A stretch of DNA of 64,000 nucleotides from Phoronis australis (Eukaryota > Phoronida > Phoronidae). Every line of letters starts with the position of its first letter. Within the stretch, counting starts at the first letter, position 1. A program made the position numbers and the translations under genes. Below the pieces are notes generated by a model. The model made no database searches and was not told the origin of the DNA. It saw nothing but the letters and a program-made list of their open reading frames with translations. The stretch lies in NCBI GenBank assembly GCA_002633005.1, contig NMRA01000284.1:330978-394977 (forward strand), given 5' to 3'. Shown here piece after piece: positions 62,301 to 64,000 of the stretch.

Positions 62301-64000
62301 CTTAACAAGCCCATCACCATGGTTACCTGAACTTCTCCTTGAACTCCTGAGCTTCCTGTTCCCTCGTCTCTTTCTCTGACCTCGTCTTGGCCAGCACCCG
62401 CTGGAGCTCGCTCAGCTGCTCCACCGTCTGGCGCAACTCCGTCTGAACTTTCTTCATCTCTGTCTCGGTGTTGTCCAGTAGACCAGCCTTCTGATGCACC
62501 TCCTGCTGGTACCTGCGCACTCGGGCTTCGAGGTCTGAGACTGGAACAAGAGATTTAATTAGCAAACAGCATACACCATGGGAGAGGAGAAATCAATGCT
62601 TCCAAGGTAGGTGAAAGTAACACGAAAATCTTTGAATGTAATAGCCATTTTCCGCTAAAGCGACGACATGATGAAATACATCTTGTCGCTAGATGACGAT
62701 GGTGGACGTTGTTCTACATTCCCATATGGATTCAACAGTCGGACATTTGCCAGCATTTTTAGAAATTTTTTGCAATCGTCATGTCCTCAAACTGCCACTA
62801 TTCTGGGGTGGGCTATTCATATGATTCATGCTAAAATATTAAACATCTGAAACTGAACTCTGTGAATAGAAGAAATTGTGGTCTATCTTGGTCAGCTCAG
62901 CCAGTCATGAACACCACATTTAGGAACTGAACTAAATGAAAAACGGTTTTGTGGTCCCACAACCCTGAATAGTTGTATGGAGAATGTAAGCTATTAGTAA
63001 GATTACTTGACTTGAGACTTGTAAGTGGCTTTGGCAGTCATTCAGACAGCAAATTCAGTTTTTAATGCTGCAACTGACCAGCTAACATTTTATATGTAAA
63101 TCAAGTACAATGTATAAATGCGTTGTGAAGAGGGTTGTCAGATATCCTATAAAACTTTGTAAAGATTGTTGACAATTAAAATTTGCCTAAAGAGACTCCC
63201 AATTTAATTGAGCAAGAATATATCAATCTCCAGTCACACCCAGTTCACCAGCTGTTAGGCTATACTGCCAACTATGGCAATACACAAGGAATTCACATTA
63301 TTTTTATGTATTACAGCTAATCACGCATTTATACATTTCTCAGCCCTCCCACAAAGTCTAACACACACCTCCACTCTCACACTTACCTAACTCTGCCTTC
63401 TCATCCAGTTTGACTAGTGTCTCGCGTAGACTCATTTCCTGCTTGGCAAGTTTGGCTGAAAACCCGTCGCACTTTTTATTGGCATCGTGAACTTCCTGCT
63501 CCAGTTCTGAGATCTCATTTGACAGTTCTTTCTTCTCATCTTGGGTGCGCCTGTGGTGATATAAGAAGTGATATCGTATCAAGTCAGCAATTAAATAAGA
63601 ATTCAAAAACAGCTTCTGTCTTGGCAGCATACTAATGAGTAATTGACAGAAATATTTGAATACCAGTGAACATCATTTTTGATCAAAAATCCCGTCAGCA
63701 AAATGCAAGATGGAAAACTAAAGGACAACAAATTAATCACCACTTGAGAGGGAGGGGGGTACTCACCTGAGTGTATCACTCGTTTCCCGTAATTGCTGCG
63801 CCCGTTGCTCCAAGTCCACACACGCCTGCTGCAACTTCTTCTCCATACTCTCCACCTCCTGCGTACTTGCTGCTCTCTCATTGGCCAGCTGCTGCTCTAG
63901 CCTCGACACCATAAGCTCCAGCTCCCCCTCATGATCCTCGAGACTAGCGATCCTGTTGGTGCTGCCCGTCAACATTTTCTGCCTCTCTTCGATCATCCTC
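56231..64000 (-). CDS. long coiled-coil protein, last eleven exons (5' end beyond window)
   Basis: Exons, 5' to 3': 63767->64000, 63387-63550, 62327-62540, 61364-61580, 60616-60759, 59688-59885, 59028-59171, 58602-58814, 57497-58100, 57156-57249, 56231-56309. All donors are GT and acceptors AG, and phases agree throughout, giving 767 visible residues and TGA at 56231-56233. Residues 1 to about 509 are almost continuous Glu/Gln/Leu/Arg heptad coiled coil (e.g. RIASLEDHEGELELMVSRLE). The exon of 604 bp starts with a last short coil (ESEIARLEARLAGFERATFG) and becomes a Ser/Pro-rich disordered tail with SPRR, SPVR, TPEKR and TSPR, candidates for proline-directed phosphorylation. A short coil follows (LADLQARLRANELRRSKL), ending QLQSS. 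The style suits a centrosomal, golgin or rootletin-type scaffold, but I do not recognise the orthologue. Confidence 0.85.
56467..56643. mobile_element. 177-bp fold-back element with ACTAGGTGGCGCT arms
   Basis: GACTCAATATCTACTAGGTG + GCGCT on the left is inverted on the right as AGCGCCACCTAGTGAATTTT + GAGT. Lies in the last intron of the coiled-coil gene. No coding capacity. Confidence 0.7.
57156..57249 (-). CDS. coiled-coil gene exon 10 of those visible
   Basis: 94 bp, GSPMVSSLHDQLNEHRQRLQ to SQPDQ; acceptor GTTTCAG, donor GTAGGC. Confidence 0.7.
57291..57402. repeat. two-copy tandem repeat of about 56 bp
   Basis: Units share TTGATAAGCAGTATAT, AACAGATATCTCAACAGCAT and AACAGAGACATT. In the intron upstream of coiled-coil exon 10. 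Confidence 0.8.
57497..58100 (-). CDS. coiled-coil gene exon 9 of those visible, disordered tail
   Basis: 604 bp, far longer than its neighbours; a short coil then a Ser/Pro-rich tail. Acceptor CCCTGTAG, donor GTGAGT. Confidence 0.85.
58602..58814 (-). CDS. coiled-coil gene exon 8 of those visible
   Basis: 71 codons, LAQLQEEHARAVSDQQQL to NETIVIK; phase 0 at both ends. Confidence 0.85.
59028..59171 (-). CDS. coiled-coil gene exon 7 of those visible
   Basis: 48 codons, RKEGQHALISQELGAAH to EQQHQEQ; phase 0 at both ends. Confidence 0.85.
59688..59885 (-). CDS. coiled-coil gene exon 6 of those visible
   Basis: 66 codons, QLQQQKKKLDSVQQEL to EEAIDDQH; phase 0 at both ends. Confidence 0.85.
59897..60062. 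repeat. three-copy tandem repeat of about 58 bp
   Basis: Units share GTGTAYGATTRTAGACCAGC, AAGGGG.GACAATACAG, CTAGGGGTACAGTTATTAA. Ends about 10 bp from the acceptor of coiled-coil exon 6 (59886). Confidence 0.9.
60616..60759 (-). CDS. coiled-coil gene exon 5 of those visible
   Basis: 48 codons, IANLDDKCSELQKELAEKE to KVAGLET; phase 0 at both ends. Confidence 0.85.
61364..61580 (-). CDS. coiled-coil gene exon 4 of those visible
   Basis: KSQGEVVGKSRELEELD to ERALH; acceptor ATTTGTAG, donor GTATGT, chosen because the next exon starts in phase 0. Confidence 0.85.
62327..62540 (-). CDS. coiled-coil gene exon 3 of those visible
   Basis: SDLEARVRRYQQEVHQK to EFKEKF; acceptor TGTTCCAG, donor GTAACC. 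Confidence 0.85.
63387..63550 (-). CDS. coiled-coil gene exon 2 of those visible
   Basis: RRTQDEKKELSNEISELE to DEKAEL; acceptor CACCACAG, donor GTAAGT. Confidence 0.85.
63767..64000 (-). CDS. coiled-coil gene exon (continues beyond window)
   Basis: Open to the window edge; donor GTGAGT after SDTL plus two bases. Confidence 0.85.

Overview
This is a window of animal (metazoan) nuclear DNA. It is AT-rich and gene-sparse, its genes have many short exons in large introns, and it is full of short DNA transposons, minisatellites and microsatellites. Nothing bacterial or viral is visible. I cannot name the species. A VLR-like intron-poor leucine-rich-repeat gene, single-copy orthologues of vertebrate genes and the repeat style suggest a marine invertebrate, perhaps an invertebrate deuterostome such as a lancelet, acorn worm or echinoderm. 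That is inference. Single undetermined bases lie at 11526 and 39524, and the first marks an apparent assembly fault inside a gene.

Layout. 1-6 kb: microsatellites and dispersed repeats, no gene recognised. 6.56-6.82 kb (+): terminal exon of a small secreted-type peptide with two tandem cystine-knot motifs, followed by a decaying tandem array of its own 3' end. 11.3-13.05 kb (-): a signal-peptide protein with two LRR modules joined by a Ser/Thr-rich repeated linker. 19.7-20.9 kb (+): a dead non-LTR retrotransposon. 23.3-28.1 kb (+): a five-exon gene for a 106-residue MGC-type protein of the C1orf21 family; its exons are too small to appear as long open frames and were assembled from splice sites. 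34.5-48.4 kb (-): a complete six-exon uridine-cytidine kinase, its introns loaded with a Harbinger-like element, a hAT-like element with subterminal motif arrays, a 36-bp minisatellite and a Tc1 transposase remnant. 50.7-51.7 kb: a very GC-rich imperfect tandem-repeat block with conserved small palindromes. 56.2-64.0 kb (-): the last eleven exons of a long coiled-coil protein that continues past the window edge.

The four spliced or multi-domain genes are unrelated in function: nucleotide salvage, a membrane-anchored small protein, an LRR surface protein and a coiled-coil scaffold. There is no operon logic, as expected for an animal genome. Coding structure was derived by hand from splice sites, reading phase and family resemblance; untranslated exons and transcription starts are mostly unknown. 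The best candidates for something undescribed are the tandem-knottin gene with its 3' repeat array, the twin-module LRR protein, the GC-rich palindrome array, and three families of small inverted-repeat elements, one copy of which sits about 115 bp upstream of the kinase start codon.
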